In this document: in pieces, positions 1 through 13,130 of the stretch
Numbering within the stretch: the first letter of the stretch is position 1
How the letters are laid out: every line of letters begins with the position of its first letter
DNA from: Mesostigma viride
Taxonomy: Eukaryota; Streptophyta; Mesostigmatophyceae; Mesostigmatales; Mesostigmataceae
Assembly (NCBI GenBank): GCA_009746045.1
Contig: RPFO01000079.1
Coordinates: 4,694,584-4,758,583, forward strand
Reading direction: 5' to 3'
Length of the DNA: 64,000 nucleotides
Made by a program: the position numbers and the translations under genes
Notes under the pieces: generated by a model
Told to the model about the DNA's origin: nothing
The model's input: the letters and a program-made list of their open reading frames with translations, nothing else
Databases searched by the model: none

Positions 1-3000
1 TGTGTATATGATGGTAATGAGGAAGCTATTGCGCACATCATGGTAGATCAAATGTGGAGACTTGTGTATATGATGGTAATGAGGAAGCTATTGCGCACAT
101 CATGGTAGATCAAATGTGGAGACTTGTGTATATGATGGTAATGAGGAAGCTATTGCGCACATCATGGTAGATCAAATGTGGAGACTTGTGTATATGATGG
201 TAATGAGGAAGCTATTGCGCACATCATGGTAGATCAAATGTGGAGACTTGTGTATATGATGGTAATGAGGAAGCTATTGCGCACATCATGGTAGATCAAA
301 TGTGGAGACTTGTGTATATGATGGTAATGAGGAAGCTATTGCGCACATCATGGTAGATCAAATGTGGAGACTTGTGTATATGATGGTAATGAGGAAGCTA
401 TTGCGCACATCATGGTAGATCAAATGTGGAGACTTGTGTATATGATGGTAATGAGGAAGCTATTGCGCACATCATGGTAGATCAAATGTGGAGACTTGTG
501 TATATGATGGTAATGAGGAAGCTATTGCGCACATCATGGTAGATCAAATGTGGAGACTTGTGTATATGATGGTAATGAGGAAGCTATTGCGCACATCATG
601 GTAGATCAAATGTGGAGACTTGTGTATATGATGGTAATGAGGAAGCTATTGCGCACATCATGGTAGATCAAATGTGGAGACTTGTGTATATGATGGTAAT
701 GAGGAAGCTATTGCGCACATCATGGTAGATCAAATGTGGAGACTTGTGTATATGATGGTAATGAGGAAGCTATTGCGCACATCATGGTAGATCAAATGTG
801 GAGACTTGTGTATATGATGGTAATGAGGAAGCTATTGCGCACATCATGGTAGATCAAATGTGGAGACTTGTGTATATGATGGTAATGAGGAAGCTATTGC
901 GCACATCATGGTAGATCAAATGTGGAGACTTGTGTATATGATGGTAATGAGGAAGCTATTGCGCACATCATGGTAGATCAAATGTGGAGACTTGTGTATA
1001 TGATGGTAATGAGGAAGCTATTGCGCACATCATGGTAGATCAAATGTGGAGACTTGTGTATATGATGGTAATGAGGAAGCTATTGCGCACATCATGGTAG
1101 ATCAAATGTGGAGACTTGTGTATATGATGGTAATGAGGAAGCTATTGCGCACATCATGGTAGATCAAATGTGGAGACTTGTGTATATGATGGTAATGAGG
1201 AAGCTATTGCGCACATCATGGTAGATCAAATGTGGAGACTTGTGTATATGATGGTAATGAGGAAGCTATTGCGCACATCATGGTAGATCAAATGTGGAGA
1301 CTTGTGTATATGATGGTAATGAGGAAGCTATTGCGCACATCATGGTAGATCAAATGTGGAGACTTGTGTATATGATGGTAATGAGGAAGCTATTGCGCAC
1401 ATCATGGTAGATCAAATGTGGAGACTTGTGTATATGATGGTAATGAGGAAGCTATTGCGCACATCATGGTAGATCAAATGTGGAGACTTGTGTATATGAT
1501 GGTAATGAGGAAGCTATTGCGCACATCATGGTAGATCAAATGTGGAGACTTGTGTATATGATGGTAATGAGGAAGCTATTGCGCACATCATGGTAGATCA
1601 AATGTGGAGACTTGTGTATATGATGGTAATGAGGAAGCTATTGCGCACATCATGGTAGATCAAATGTGGAGACTTGTGTATATGATGGTAATGAGGAAGC
1701 TATTGCGCACATCATGGTAGATCAAATGTGGAGACTTGTGTATATGATGGTAATGAGGAAGCTATTGCGCACATCATGGTAGATCAAATGTGGAGACTTG
1801 TGTATATGATGGTAATGAGGAAGCTATTGCGCACATCATGGTAGATCAAATGTGGAGACTTGTGTATATGATGGTAATGAGGAAGCTATTGCGCACATCA
1901 TGGTAGATCAAATGTGGAGACTTGTGTATATGATGGTAATGAGGAAGCTATTGCGCACATCATGGTAGATCAAATGTGGAGACTTGTGTATATGATGGTA
2001 ATGAGGAAGCTATTGCGCACATCATGGTAGATCAAATGTGGAGACTTGTGTATATGATGGTAATGAGGAAGCTATTGCACATCATGGTAGATCAAATGTG
2101 GAGACTTGTGTATATGATGGTAATGAGGAAGCTATTGCGCACATCATGGTAGATCAAATGTGGAGACTTGTGTATATGATGGTAATGAGGAAGCTATTGC
2201 GCACATCATGGTAGATCAAATGTGGAGACTTGTGTATATGATGGTAATGAGGAAGCTATTGCGCACATCATGGTAGATCAAATGTGGAGACTTGTGTATA
2301 TGATGGTAATGAGGAAGCTATTGCGCACATCATGGTAGATCAAATGTGGAGACTTGTGTATATGATGGTAATGAGGAAGCTATTGCGCACATCATGGTAG
2401 ATCAAATGTGGAGACTTGTGTATATGATGGTAATGAGGAAGCTATTGCGCACATCATGGTAGATCAAATGTGGAGACTTGTGTATATGATGGTAATGAGG
2501 AAGCTATTGCGCACATCATGGTAGATCAAATGTGGAGACTTGTGTATATGATGGTAATGAGGAAGCTATTGCGCACATCATGGTAGATCAAATGTGGAGA
2601 CTTGTGTATATGATGGTAATGAGGAAGCTATTGCGCACATCATGGTAGATCAAATGTGGAGACTTGTGTATATGATGGTAATGAGGAAGCTATTGCGCAC
2701 ATCATGGTAGATCAAATGTGGAGACTTGTGTATATGATGGTAATGAGGAAGCTATTGCGCACATCATGGTAGATCAAATGTGGAGACTTGTGTATATGAT
2801 GGTAATGAGGAAGCTATTGCGCACATCATGGTAGATCAAATGTGGAGACTTGTGTATATGATGGTAATGAGGAAGCTATTGCGCACATCATGGTAGATCA
2901 AATGTGGAGACTTGTGTATATGATGGTAATGAGGAAGCTATTGCGCACATCATGGTAGATCAAATGTGGAGACTTGTGTATATGATGGTAATGAGGAAGC

Positions 3001-6000
3001 TATTGCGCACATCATGGTAGATCAAATGTGGAGACTTGTGTATATGATGGTAATGAGGAAGCTATTGCGCACATCATGGTAGATCAAATGTGGAGACTTG
3101 TGTATATGATGGTAATGAGGAAGCTATTGCGCACATCATGGTAGATCAAATGTGGAGACTTGTGTATATGATGGTAATGAGGAAGCTATTGCGCACATCA
3201 TGGTAGATCAAATGTGGAGACTTGTGTATATGATGGTAATGAGGAAGCTATTGCGCACATCATGGTAGATCAAATGTGGAGACTTGTGTATATGATGGTA
3301 ATGAGGAAGCTATTGCGCACATCATGGTAGATCAAATGTGGAGACTTGTGTATATGATGGTAATGAGGAAGCTATTGCGCACATCATGGTAGATCAAATG
3401 TGGAGACTTGTGTATATGATGGTAATGAGGAAGCTATTGCGCACATCATGGTAGATCAAATGTGGAGACTTGTGTATATGATGGTAATGAGGAAGCTATT
3501 GCGCACATCATGGTAGATCAAATGTGGAGACTTGTGTATATGATGGTAATGAGGAAGCTATTGCGCACATCATGGTAGATCAAATGTGGAGACTTGTGTA
3601 TATGATGGTAATGAGGAAGCTATTGCGCACATCATGGTAGATCAAATGTGGAGACTTGTGTATATGATGGTAATGAGGAAGCTATTGCGCACATCATGGT
3701 AGATCAAATGTGGAGACTTGTGTATATGATGGTAATGAGGAAGCTATTGCGCACATCATGGTAGATCAAATGTGGAGACTTGTGTATATGATGGTAATGA
3801 GGAAGCTATTGCGCACATCATGGTAGATCAAATGTGGAGACTTGTGTATATGATGGTAATGAGGAAGCTATTGCGCACATCATGGTAGATCAAATGTGGA
3901 GACTTGTGTATATGATGGTAATGAGGAAGCTATTGCGCACATCATGGTAGATCAAATGTGGAGACTTGTGTATATGATGGTAATGAGGAAGCTATTGCGC
4001 ACATCATGGTAGATCAAATGTGGAGACTTGTGTATATGATGGTAATGAGGAAGCTATTGCGCACATCATGGTAGATCAAATGTGGAGACTTGTGTATATG
4101 ATGGTAATGAGGAAGCTATTGCGCACATCATGGTAGATCAAATGTGGAGACTTGTGTATATGATGGTAATGAGGAAGCTATTGCGCACATCATGGTAGAT
4201 CAAATGTGGAGACTTGTGTATATGATGGTAATGAGGAAGCTATTGCGCACATCATGGTAGATCAAATGTGGAGACTTGTGTATATGATGGTAATGAGGAA
4301 GCTATTGCGCACATCATGGTAGATCAAATGTGGAGACTTGTGTATATGATGGTAATGAGGAAGCTATTGCGCACATCATGGTAGATCAAATGTGGAGACT
4401 TGTGTATATGATGGTAATGAGGAAGCTATTGCGCACATCATGGTAGATCAAATGTGGAGACTTGTGTATATGATGGTAATGAGGAAGCTATTGCGCACAT
4501 CATGGTAGATCAAATGTGGAGACTTGTGTATATGATGGTAATGAGGAAGCTATTGCGCACATCATGGTAGATCAAATGTGGAGACTTGTGTATATGATGG
4601 TAATGAGGAAGCTATTGCGCACATCATGGTAGATCAAATGTGGAGACTTGTGTATATGATGGTAATGAGGAAGCTATTGCGCACATCATGGTAGATCAAA
4701 TGTGGAGACTTGTGTATATGATGGTAATGAGGAAGCTATTGCGCACATCATGGTAGATCAAATGTGGAGACTTGTGTATATGATGGTAATGAGGAAGCTA
4801 TTGCGCACATCATGGTAGATCAAATGTGGAGACTTGTGTATATGATGGTAATGAGGAAGCTATTGCGCACATCATGGTAGATCAAATGTGGAGACTTGTG
4901 TATATGATGGTAATGAGGAAGCTATTGCGCACATCATGGTAGATCAAATGTGGAGACTTGTGTATATGATGGTAATGAGGAAGCTATTGCGCACATCATG
5001 GTAGATCAAATGTGGAGACTTGTGTATATGATGGTAATGAGGAAGCTATTGCGCACATCATGGTAGATCAAATGTGGAGACTTGTGTATATGATGGTGAT
5101 GAGGAAGCTATTGCGCACATCATGGTAGATCAAATGTGGAGACTTGTGTATATGATGGTAATGAGGAAGCTATTGCGCACATCATGGTAGATCAAATGTG
5201 GAGACTTGTGTATATGATGGTAATGAGGAAGCTATTGCGCACATCATGGTAGATCAAATGTGGAGACTTGTGTATATGATGGTAATGAGGAAGCTATTGC
5301 GCACATCATGGTAGATCAAATGTGGAGACTTGTGTATATGATGGTAATGAGGAAGCTATTGCGCACATCATGGTAGATCAAATGTGGAGACTTGTGTATA
5401 TGATGGTAATGAGGAAGCTATTGCGCACATCATGGTAGATCAAATGTGGAGACTTGTGTATATGATGGTAATGAGGAAGCTATTGCGCACATCATGGTAG
5501 ATCAAATGTGGAGACTTGTGTATATGATGGTAATGAGGAAGCTATTGCGCACATCATGGTAGATCAAATGTGGAGACTTGTGTATATGATGGTAATGAGG
5601 AAGCTATTGCGCACATCATGGTAGATCAAATGTGGAGACTTGTGTATATGATGGTAATGAGGAAGCTATTGCGCACATCATGGTAGATCAAATGTGGAGA
5701 CTTGTGTATATGATGGTAATGAGGAAGCTATTGCGCACATCATGGTAGATCAAATGTGGAGACTTGTGTATATGATGGTAATGAGGAAGCTATTGCGCAC
5801 ATCATGGTAGATCAAATGTGGAGACTTGTGTATATGATGGTAATGAGGAAGCTATTGCGCACATCATGGTAGATCAAATGTGGAGACTTGTGTATATGAT
5901 GGTAATGAGGAAGCTATTGCGCACATCATGGTAGATCAAATGTGGAGACTTGTGTATATGATGGTAATGAGGAAGCTATTGCGCACATCATGGTAGATCA

Positions 6001-7686
6001 AATGTGGAGACTTGTGTATATGATGGTAATGAGGAAGCTATTGCGCACATCATGGTAGATCAAATGTGGAGACTTGTGTATATGATGGTAATGAGGAAGC
6101 TATTGCGCACATCATGGTAGATCAAATGTGGAGACTTGTGTATATGATGGTAATGAGGAAGCTATTGCGCACATCATGGTAGATCAAATGTGGAGACTTG
6201 TGTATATGATGGTAATGAGGAAGCTATTGCGCACATCATGGTAGATCAAATGTGGAGACTTGTGTATATGATGGTAATGAGGAAGCTATTGCGCACATCA
6301 TGGTAGATCAAATGTGGAGACTTGTGTATATGATGGTAATGAGGAAGCTATTGCGCACATCATGGTAGATCAAATGTGGAGACTTGTGTATATGATGGTA
6401 ATGAGGAAGCTATTGCGCACATCATGGTAGATCAAATGTGGAGACTTGTGTATATGATGGTGATGAGGAAGCTATTGCGCACATCATGGTAGATCAAATG
6501 TGGAGACTTGTGTATATGATGGTAATGAGGAAGCTATTGCGCACATCATGGTAGATCAAATGTGGAGACTTGTGTATATGATGGTAATGAGGAAGCTATT
6601 GCGCACATCATGGTAGATCAAATGTGGAGACTTGTGTATATGATGGTGATGAGGAAGCTATTGCGCACATCATGGTAGATCAAATGTGGAGACTTGTGTA
6701 TATGATGGTGATGAGGAAGCTATTGCGCACATCATGGTAGATCAAATGTGGAGACTTGTGTATATGATGGTAATGAGGAAGCTATTGCGCACATCATGGT
6801 AGATCAAATGTGGAGACTTGTGTATATGATGGTGATGAGGAAGCTATTGCGCACATCATGGTAGATCAAATGTGGAGACTTGTGTATATGATGGTGATGA
6901 GGAAGCTATTGCGCACATCATGGTAGATCAAATGTGGAGACTTGTGTATATGATGGTGATGAGGAAGCTATTGCGCACATCATGGTAGATCAAATGTGGA
7001 GACTTGTGTATATGATGGTAATGAGGAAGCTATTGCGCACATCATGGTAGATCAAATGTGGAGACTTGTGTATATGATGGTAATGAGGAAGCTATTGCGC
7101 ACATCATGGTAGATCAAATGTGGAGACTTGTGTATATGATGGTAATGAGGAAGCTATTGCGCACATCATGGTAGATCAAATGTGGAGACTTGTGTATATG
7201 ATGGTAATGAGGAAGCTATTGCGCACATCATGGTAGATCAAATGTGGAGACTTGTGTATATGATGGTGATGAGGAAGCTATTGCGCACATCATGGTAGAT
7301 CAAATGTGGAGACTTGTGTATATGATGGTAATGAGGAAGCTATTGCGCACATCATGGTAGATCAAATGTGGAGACTTGTGTATATGATGGTAATGAGGAA
7401 GCTATTGCGCACATCATGGTAGATCAAATGTGGAGACTTGTGTATATGATGGTAATGAGGAAGCTATTGCACACATCATGGTAGATCAAATGTGGAGACT
7501 TGTGTATATGATGGTAATGAGGAAGCTATTGCGCACATCATGGTAGATCAAATGTGGAGACTTGTGTATATGATGGTGATGAGGAAGCTATTGCGCACAT
7601 CATGGTAGATCAAATGTGGAGACTTGTGTATATGATGGTAATGAGGAAGCTATTGCACACATCATGGTAGATCAAATGTGGAGACA
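1..7686. repeat. 62-bp satellite array, about 124 copies
   Basis: Head-to-tail repeat with an exact 62-bp period, starting at base 1 and running to the first non-repeat base near 7686, so the true array extends off the left edge. One unit near 2041-2100 lacks two bases. Otherwise units differ at two sites: a GTAATG to GTGATG change, seen once near 5098 and then often from 6460 to 7580, and a GCGCAC to GCACAC change near 7470 and 7656. Variants clustering at the right edge fit homogenisation by unequal exchange that is weaker at the border. Because 62 is not a multiple of three, all frames close. A centromeric, heterochromatic or subtelomeric role is possible but not shown. Confidence 0.98.
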
Positions 7687-7839
7687 ACCAGTGGCTTATT
7701 CATTTTTTAGCAAGTAACGGCTGCCAGGTGCACAAGGCGAAAAGACCAAGGGATCGCTTCATTGTGTTGGGGAGAGGTGCGGTGGCGCCTGCTCTTTGCT
7801 TTCTGCGATGTGACTACAGCTGGCGTTTCTCTCCTGCGG

Positions 7840-7992
7840 CATGCCAACTACCCTCCCTCAATCCGACTGCCATCCCTCATGCCAACTACCCTCCCTCGTG
7901 CCAACAACCGCCCCTTATGCCGACTAGCGTCCCTAATGCAGACTACCCTCCCTCATGCCGACTACCGCCTATCATGCCAACTAATCCTCCGT
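7840..7992. repeat. 19-bp minisatellite, 8 copies
   Basis: Eight diverged copies of a 19-base unit with core ATGCCAACTACCCTCCCT begin about 150 bases after the satellite ends. The two overlapping open frames here simply translate this repeat, and no gene is called. Confidence 0.85.
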
Positions 7993-8653
7993 CATTTTGA
8001 TGCGGACAGGAGGTCTTGCTCTACCCGGACGGGGGGGCCTTAAATTGCTTTCTGTGCTGTTGACGGTTTCATCATTTCACTCTATGGAAACTTTATACTA
8101 AAAAATGCTCCATATCTGTGCCTTGTGATGGCGGTTTACCGTTTCTTTGGAATGGTATACGGTATCCTCAGGAGATCCCGTCCATCACTTTGTTCTCGGA
8201 GCCTCAGGTGGTGGCCTTCTACAAGATGCTCGGGTACGCGCGCTTCGTTTCCTTGTGATCTAGACATGTGAGGCAGAGATTAATATATCTATGTTTTGTG
8301 CCTGAAGGTCTTGAACTAGTGGCTTGGGTAGCGCTGCATTATTTTTCAGTGTAGGCTGGCACAAAGGTTTTAGCAAGCTAATCTTCAAAGTGTCAGTATT
8401 GATACTCGGGGGTTTTACAGGATGGCTGAGTCCCTACATGGCCAGCTGGAATGTATATTGTACAAGTAATAGACGATGCTTCGATCTCTCCATCCATGCA
8501 GTGTAGCTCCGGGGCACTGCAGCCAGTTGCAAGGTCGCCATCGCATCTTCGAGCTCAGATCTGCTCAATATCATGTGCATGACTATATGGTTGGTGCATG
8601 AAAGCTAGTCTACAGCCCTAGCTAGCGGCTGCGCGTGGAAGCCAGTAGTGTTG
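7993..8653. other. no recognisable gene
   Basis: About 660 bases of mixed composition with only short frames (the longest about 60 codons). No domain, RNA gene or repeat was recognised. Confidence 0.5.
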
Positions 8654-9035
8654 CCGTGGCAGTATATGTATATATATAGCCGTAGCAGTATATGTATATA
8701 TATAACCGTAGCAGTATATGTATATATAGCCGTAGCAGTATATGTATATATATAGCCGTAGCCGTATATGTATATATAGCCGTAGCAGTATATACATATA
8801 TATAGCCGGGCTGATTTTGCGGTGCAGCAGGGCTATTAGGTTCCTCCCGTTAGGCGTTTCCATTGGTCTTATCGTAGTATAGAGCTTTGACATGGCTCTG
8901 TATATAGGTTTATAGCTGGGCGTTTGCTTTGGTTTGAGTGATTTCACTCTGCTGTAAGTAATTATATTTTTAATATATATAGCCGTAGCCGTATATGTAT
9001 ATATAGCCGTAGCAGTATATACGTATATATAGCCG
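8654..9035. repeat. TA-rich minisatellite (GCCGTAGCAGTATATGTATA units)
   Basis: Units of about 24 bases, GCCGTAGCAGTATATG plus a variable TATATA run, occur about six times at 8654-8805 and again at 8979-9035, separated by about 170 bases of non-repeat sequence. The minus-strand frame full of YIYTATA residues is only the translation of this repeat. Confidence 0.85.
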
Positions 9036-9673
9036 TAGTACAAGCCTTTGTGTAACTCAGAATTGCTGCAATTAATTTACCGTGGAGGACTTACTAGTGC
9101 AATAGTAGTACAAGAGGGTGGAAGGCCCCTTTGCTGTGTTTGTAATACGAGGGAGCAGGAGGCAAGTGTTGCGCAATGCAGAGGCTGAAGCCCCATTCCT
9201 CCTGGCTGGCCACGAGAGCTTCGATCTCTGCATGCGTCATTGGTTTGCTTTCTTTATCGTGCAACCGGATGCTATTACCACGCATGAGTACAGGACAAAC
9301 CGCGATCGGACACACTTTCTCATCTTGTTGGCACTTATCCCTGCAGGTTGGTCAATAGTTATTACTTACGGGTGAATGCACCGTCTGGGGTACTACTAGA
9401 CGAGTGCATGCATTGTGAGACTCCTATCATACGTAACAAATAGTAATGACTGCCCTCAACATGCGGACGCGGCTGTTTTGGGCTAGCTTTTCTTGTGCTC
9501 CACAAGCTGGCTGGGATTGTGATGCATGGTGATAGGGACCGACTCGACCACTAGGTGGCCTGCCCCCCTGCAATGAGAGGAGCTTGGGCGTCCTCCGTCC
9601 TCGTTGTGTAATGCGGGTCAATCGTAGCTTCCCTAAGTAAGAAGTAAGTAAGGTAGTACAAGTAAGTAAGTAA
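9036..9673. other. no recognisable gene
   Basis: Short overlapping frames on both strands with no recognisable protein. Nothing else seen until the purine tract. Confidence 0.45.
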
Positions 9674-10119
9674 GGAGGGAGGGAGGGAGGGAGGGAGGGA
9701 GGGAGGGAGGGAGGGAGGGAGGGAGGGAGGGAGGGAGGGAGGGAGGGAGGGAGGGAGGGAGGGAGGGAGGGAGGGAGGGAGGGAGGGAGGGAGGGAGGGA
9801 GGGAGGGAGGGAGGGAGGGAGGGAGGGAGGGAGGGAGGGAGGGAGGGAGGGAGGGAGGGAGGGAGGGAGGGAGGGAGGGAGGGAGGGAGGGAGGGAGGGA
9901 GGGAGGGAGGGAGGGGGAGGGAGGGAGGGAGGGAGGGAGGGGGGGGGGGGGGGGGGGGGGGAGGGAGGGAGGGAGGGAGGGAGGGAGGGAGGAGGGAGGA
10001 GGAGGGAGGGAGGGAGGGAGGGAGGGAGGGAGGGAGGGAGGGAGGGAGGGAGGGAGGGAGGGAGGGAGGGAGGGAGGGAGGGAGGGAGGGAGGGAGGAGG
10101 GAGGGAGGGAGGGAGGGAG
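9674..10119 (+). repeat. (GGGA)n tract with a G homopolymer, G-quadruplex prone
   Basis: About 446 bases of almost pure GGGA repeat, interrupted by a run of about 23 G near 9939-9961 and a few GGA units. The plus strand has dozens of G-runs of three separated by one A, the arrangement known to form stable G-quadruplexes. It is also a perfect polypurine mirror repeat able to form triplex DNA. The long Ser-Leu-Pro-Pro frames on the minus strand are translations of this tract, not genes. Confidence 0.95.
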
Positions 10120-11346
10120 TACTTGCATGTCATGTGCATAGGCATGCCACGGAGTACTATGCAAATCTCATTTGACAAATAATTGCACAAAAGTTAAACA
10201 GTCAAATGTTTTCTGCATCATGCCCCAACCGTAGTACTAGACGGGGTAGTACGAGATGGCGATATAATCTTCATCCGAGCTGTCCTCTACTGTAAGGGTA
10301 GCTTCCCTGGTACACCATGACGCAGTCACGAGAATTGAGGTATTCGAATGGGGTCCGACTCTTTTGTTGTGCCATGCATGCATTTTTTATTCGAACATTT
10401 TTCAGGTTTATCACAGACCCAAGTGGCATCCGGGCTATGGCGCTGAGCAAGAACACATTCAAGCTGCCCCTTTAAGACAAGTTGGGGGCACTGTCAACAA
10501 GTGAAGCCAGCCCATACACGACGGCATGTGTATGCCCCGGACGGCTGCATGATGGGTATATCCTTCCAAGGTTAGGCATATCGTAAAGCTAATTGTATAA
10601 GAGTTCGATTATGTCTAAAATGTGAGAACTGCTTGTAAGCTAGCTAGCTTAAGACCTTCCGTCCACTCGCAACCCACTGGCTGACTTGTGTGCGCCCGGG
10701 CGCACCGATGCACCGCGACCGGACCTATGTGTCCCAGTTGATCGGTCGTGTACCGGCTGGATCGCGTAGTATCTCCGCACATCTGAACCCTGTGATGCCA
10801 GATCTCCTTTGCGGCCGTTCAGAGCTTGGCACTGGATTCGTTGTCCACACCGTCGCGTTGCTGCAGCAACACGATGTTTTCTGGCATACGCGGGCTTTTG
10901 GTTCCCGGGCCACACATTTGAAAGTGCTGTCCTCCGGATTTTTGCCTTTGCGCCGTGTGCAGTCCTCGGACGTTTGGAAACATGGCATGGCTAACGTAAT
11001 GACTGACTAGCTAGACCTTTTCAAGTGCTTTTTTTTCCATTTGCGGGTATTTCCTCGTAAATGGTGGGAGAGTGATCGCAGCAATGGTGCTAACCACTAG
11101 ACACTCCCGGCCAGTAAGGCTCGAAACACAAGCCCTGATCAAGCAAGCTGTTTCCGGCCCCGCTGTTTAGGTCATCTAGTTGCTCTACACGTAAGCCAGC
11201 CATAATATCAATGCACAAGGCTACACATTTCCGTCTCAATTAATGTTCATCATCCTGAACGACTTGAAAATGCGGACAAGATAACGGCAGGCTCGAGCTA
11301 CCATGGTCCGGATTCTCCCGATTTCTGGCCTGCGCTGGTTGTCTCC
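10120..11346. other. no recognisable gene
   Basis: About 1.2 kb with several short overlapping frames on both strands (under 110 codons) and no recognised motif. No repeat, RNA gene or terminal inverted repeat was seen. Confidence 0.45.
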
Positions 11347-11692
11347 TTGATATGCAAAGCTCACGGCCTATGGCGCCGTCGGGCACCACCGTGTGGTGCC
11401 CTTTGTCTTGGAGGAGTTCGGGGCCATGGGCCAGACCTGGCCGCCGGCTTCTTCAACCGGAGTGCTGCCCGCTCTGGGAGGACCGCGCCTGGACCTGGAG
11501 GGGCCGCGGGCCCCTCGGTCAGCGCGGCCCTGGACATCGTACTGGCGCCAACGCCTTTCGGTAGCGCTTACCCGGGCTATGGCTGATATGTTGCTCCGCC
11601 GCACGCGGGCTGACTTTGTGGCGCAGCACGGTTATTGGGCTGTTTTACTTCATTCCGCAGTACGTGGATTGCGTGTCCCATGCCGGCTGTAG
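11347..11692 (+). pseudogene. decayed retroelement-type C-terminal fragment
   Basis: The plus-strand frame starting at 11393 reads VPFVLEEFGAMG, followed further on by RQRLSVALTRAMADMLLRR. This resembles the conserved tail of retrotransposon reverse-transcriptase proteins in algae and oomycetes (P-x-x-LE-x-FG-x-x-G, then a helix with SVAL-x-R-x-N/A). A related copy lies inverted at 12142-12381. Short and isolated, so a fossil fragment rather than a gene. Family assignment is inference. Confidence 0.4.
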
Positions 11693-12141
11693 TTATTTTG
11701 TCGTGGTAATAATCTCTTGTTAGCGTTGGCTTTGTTCCTGTTTGATGATGGGGTGTTTTCACTCTGATGTAAGTTATTGTATATAATTATATATTCATTG
11801 AGAATGATAAATCACGGAGGTGAGATTGGCATGCAATGTGTATTCGTTGAGAATGACAAATTATGGAGGTGAGATTGGCATGCATTATAATAAGGAAAAC
11901 CCCTAATAAATTAAATTATAATGCATTAATTATAATAAGGAAGAACCCTAAAGAAAATAATAGCAACCTGACACGGGCATGCAAGGATCGATCACGACAG
12001 AGCTCTGCACAGGGTACAACTAACTACATCACAAAACTACGACACGCAGCAACGTCATCGCTGCCGGCCCACCAGGCCTGCAGGAGGGATCTAGACCGGG
12101 CACGGGTCGCAACAAAGTCGGCCCGGATGCGGCGGAATAAC

Positions 12142-12381
12142 TTAAGCTGGCATCAGCCACAGTGCGAGTGAGGGCGAGTGACAGGCGCTGCCGCCATGCA
12201 ATACAAGGACCACATGCGGGCAGACCACGGGGCGGTCTGACAGGCCCTCGAGGTCGAGGCGGTCTTCACGGTGCTGGCAGCACTCGATCGCCAAAGTCCG
12301 CCGTCTTGGGGTCCATGGCCCCGAACTCCTCAAGGACAAAGGGGATGACCCGGTGGGGCCCCACATTGCCGTAGGAGGCAA
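12142..12381 (-). pseudogene. second, inverted copy of the retroelement-type fragment
   Basis: Minus-strand frame reading VIPFVLEEFGAMDPK. At DNA level, the stretch around 12310-12345 is the near-exact reverse complement of 11393-11430. The pair is an inverted duplication separated by about 500 bases. Confidence 0.4.
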
Positions 12382-12774
12382 ACTTGCATGTCGCGCTCAG
12401 CCACAGCAGCAGCAGCCGGTGCCGGCAATGATCCACAGCCGGCCCGGAGGATGTGGCGACCGGAGAGCGGCCGAGCCACGGATACATCGATGAGCAGGTG
12501 GCAACCCTGCCCGGCCATCGTAGTCAAGCACCGGCACGGTAATTATGTCGGGGCGGTGGTCGGGTGAGTAGAGGGCGGCCCCATCCGCGTCCTCACGGCT
12601 TGATGGTGAAGTGGGGAAAGACCGACCGAACCATGGTGGCACCGCCACAACACACCACCCCGGAGGAGAGCGGTATGGAGATAGAAGAGCCAGTTCTGGT
12701 TCTGCTGGCCATCCATGCACGCGATGAAGTGCGGCGTCCCAGTACTTAGTATCGAGAGCGAGCCCGCAGCTGCC

Positions 12775-12913
12775 GCAGGACGCACCCACCGTGATGAGAG
12801 GTCAGTGCGGCCTTGCGGGGCAACCACTGAGCTGGTGGCGGAGGGCGATGGCCCATCGCCCTCCGCCACCAGCTATTTGCCCCGCAACTCTCATCACGGC
12901 GGGTGCTGGACGC
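12775..12913. repeat. long near-perfect hairpin
   Basis: A 22-base arm at 12830-12851 is the exact reverse complement of 12853-12874, with one unpaired base between them. Outside this, TTGCGGGGCAA (12813) pairs with TTGCCCCGCAA (12877) and GTGATGAGAG (12791) pairs with CTCTCATCAC (12888), with one bulge of about a dozen bases on the left. Total arm length is about 60-70 bases. It could be a foldback element or a small-RNA hairpin; no target duplication was identified. Confidence 0.85.
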
Positions 12914-13088
12914 GGCGTAAAGGGCCGGAACCAGCGCGTGAACAAAGACTGCATGGGGAGGGAGCGCAGGAATGCTGCCCCCACGTACACTCCCCTCAAG
13001 GGAAACGCAGTGAAGCTGGCCAAGCCTTTTCCTGATCGTTCTGAAGCTCGCACGCAGACCCATCCATGGATGGTCGGCACAGTGTAGT

Positions 13089-13130
13089 ATTAATTAATTA
13101 ATTAATTAATTAATTAATTAATTAATTAAT
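13089..13130. repeat. (TTAA)n microsatellite
   Basis: Roughly ten uninterrupted TTAA units. No gene is attached. Confidence 0.95.

Noticed and set aside
1-7686. CRISPR-like array
   Set aside because: Repeats are directly contiguous with no unique spacers, and the context is eukaryotic.
9427-10190. Two long minus-strand frames rich in Ser-Leu-Pro-Pro
   Set aside because: They are translations of the GGGA microsatellite in different phases.
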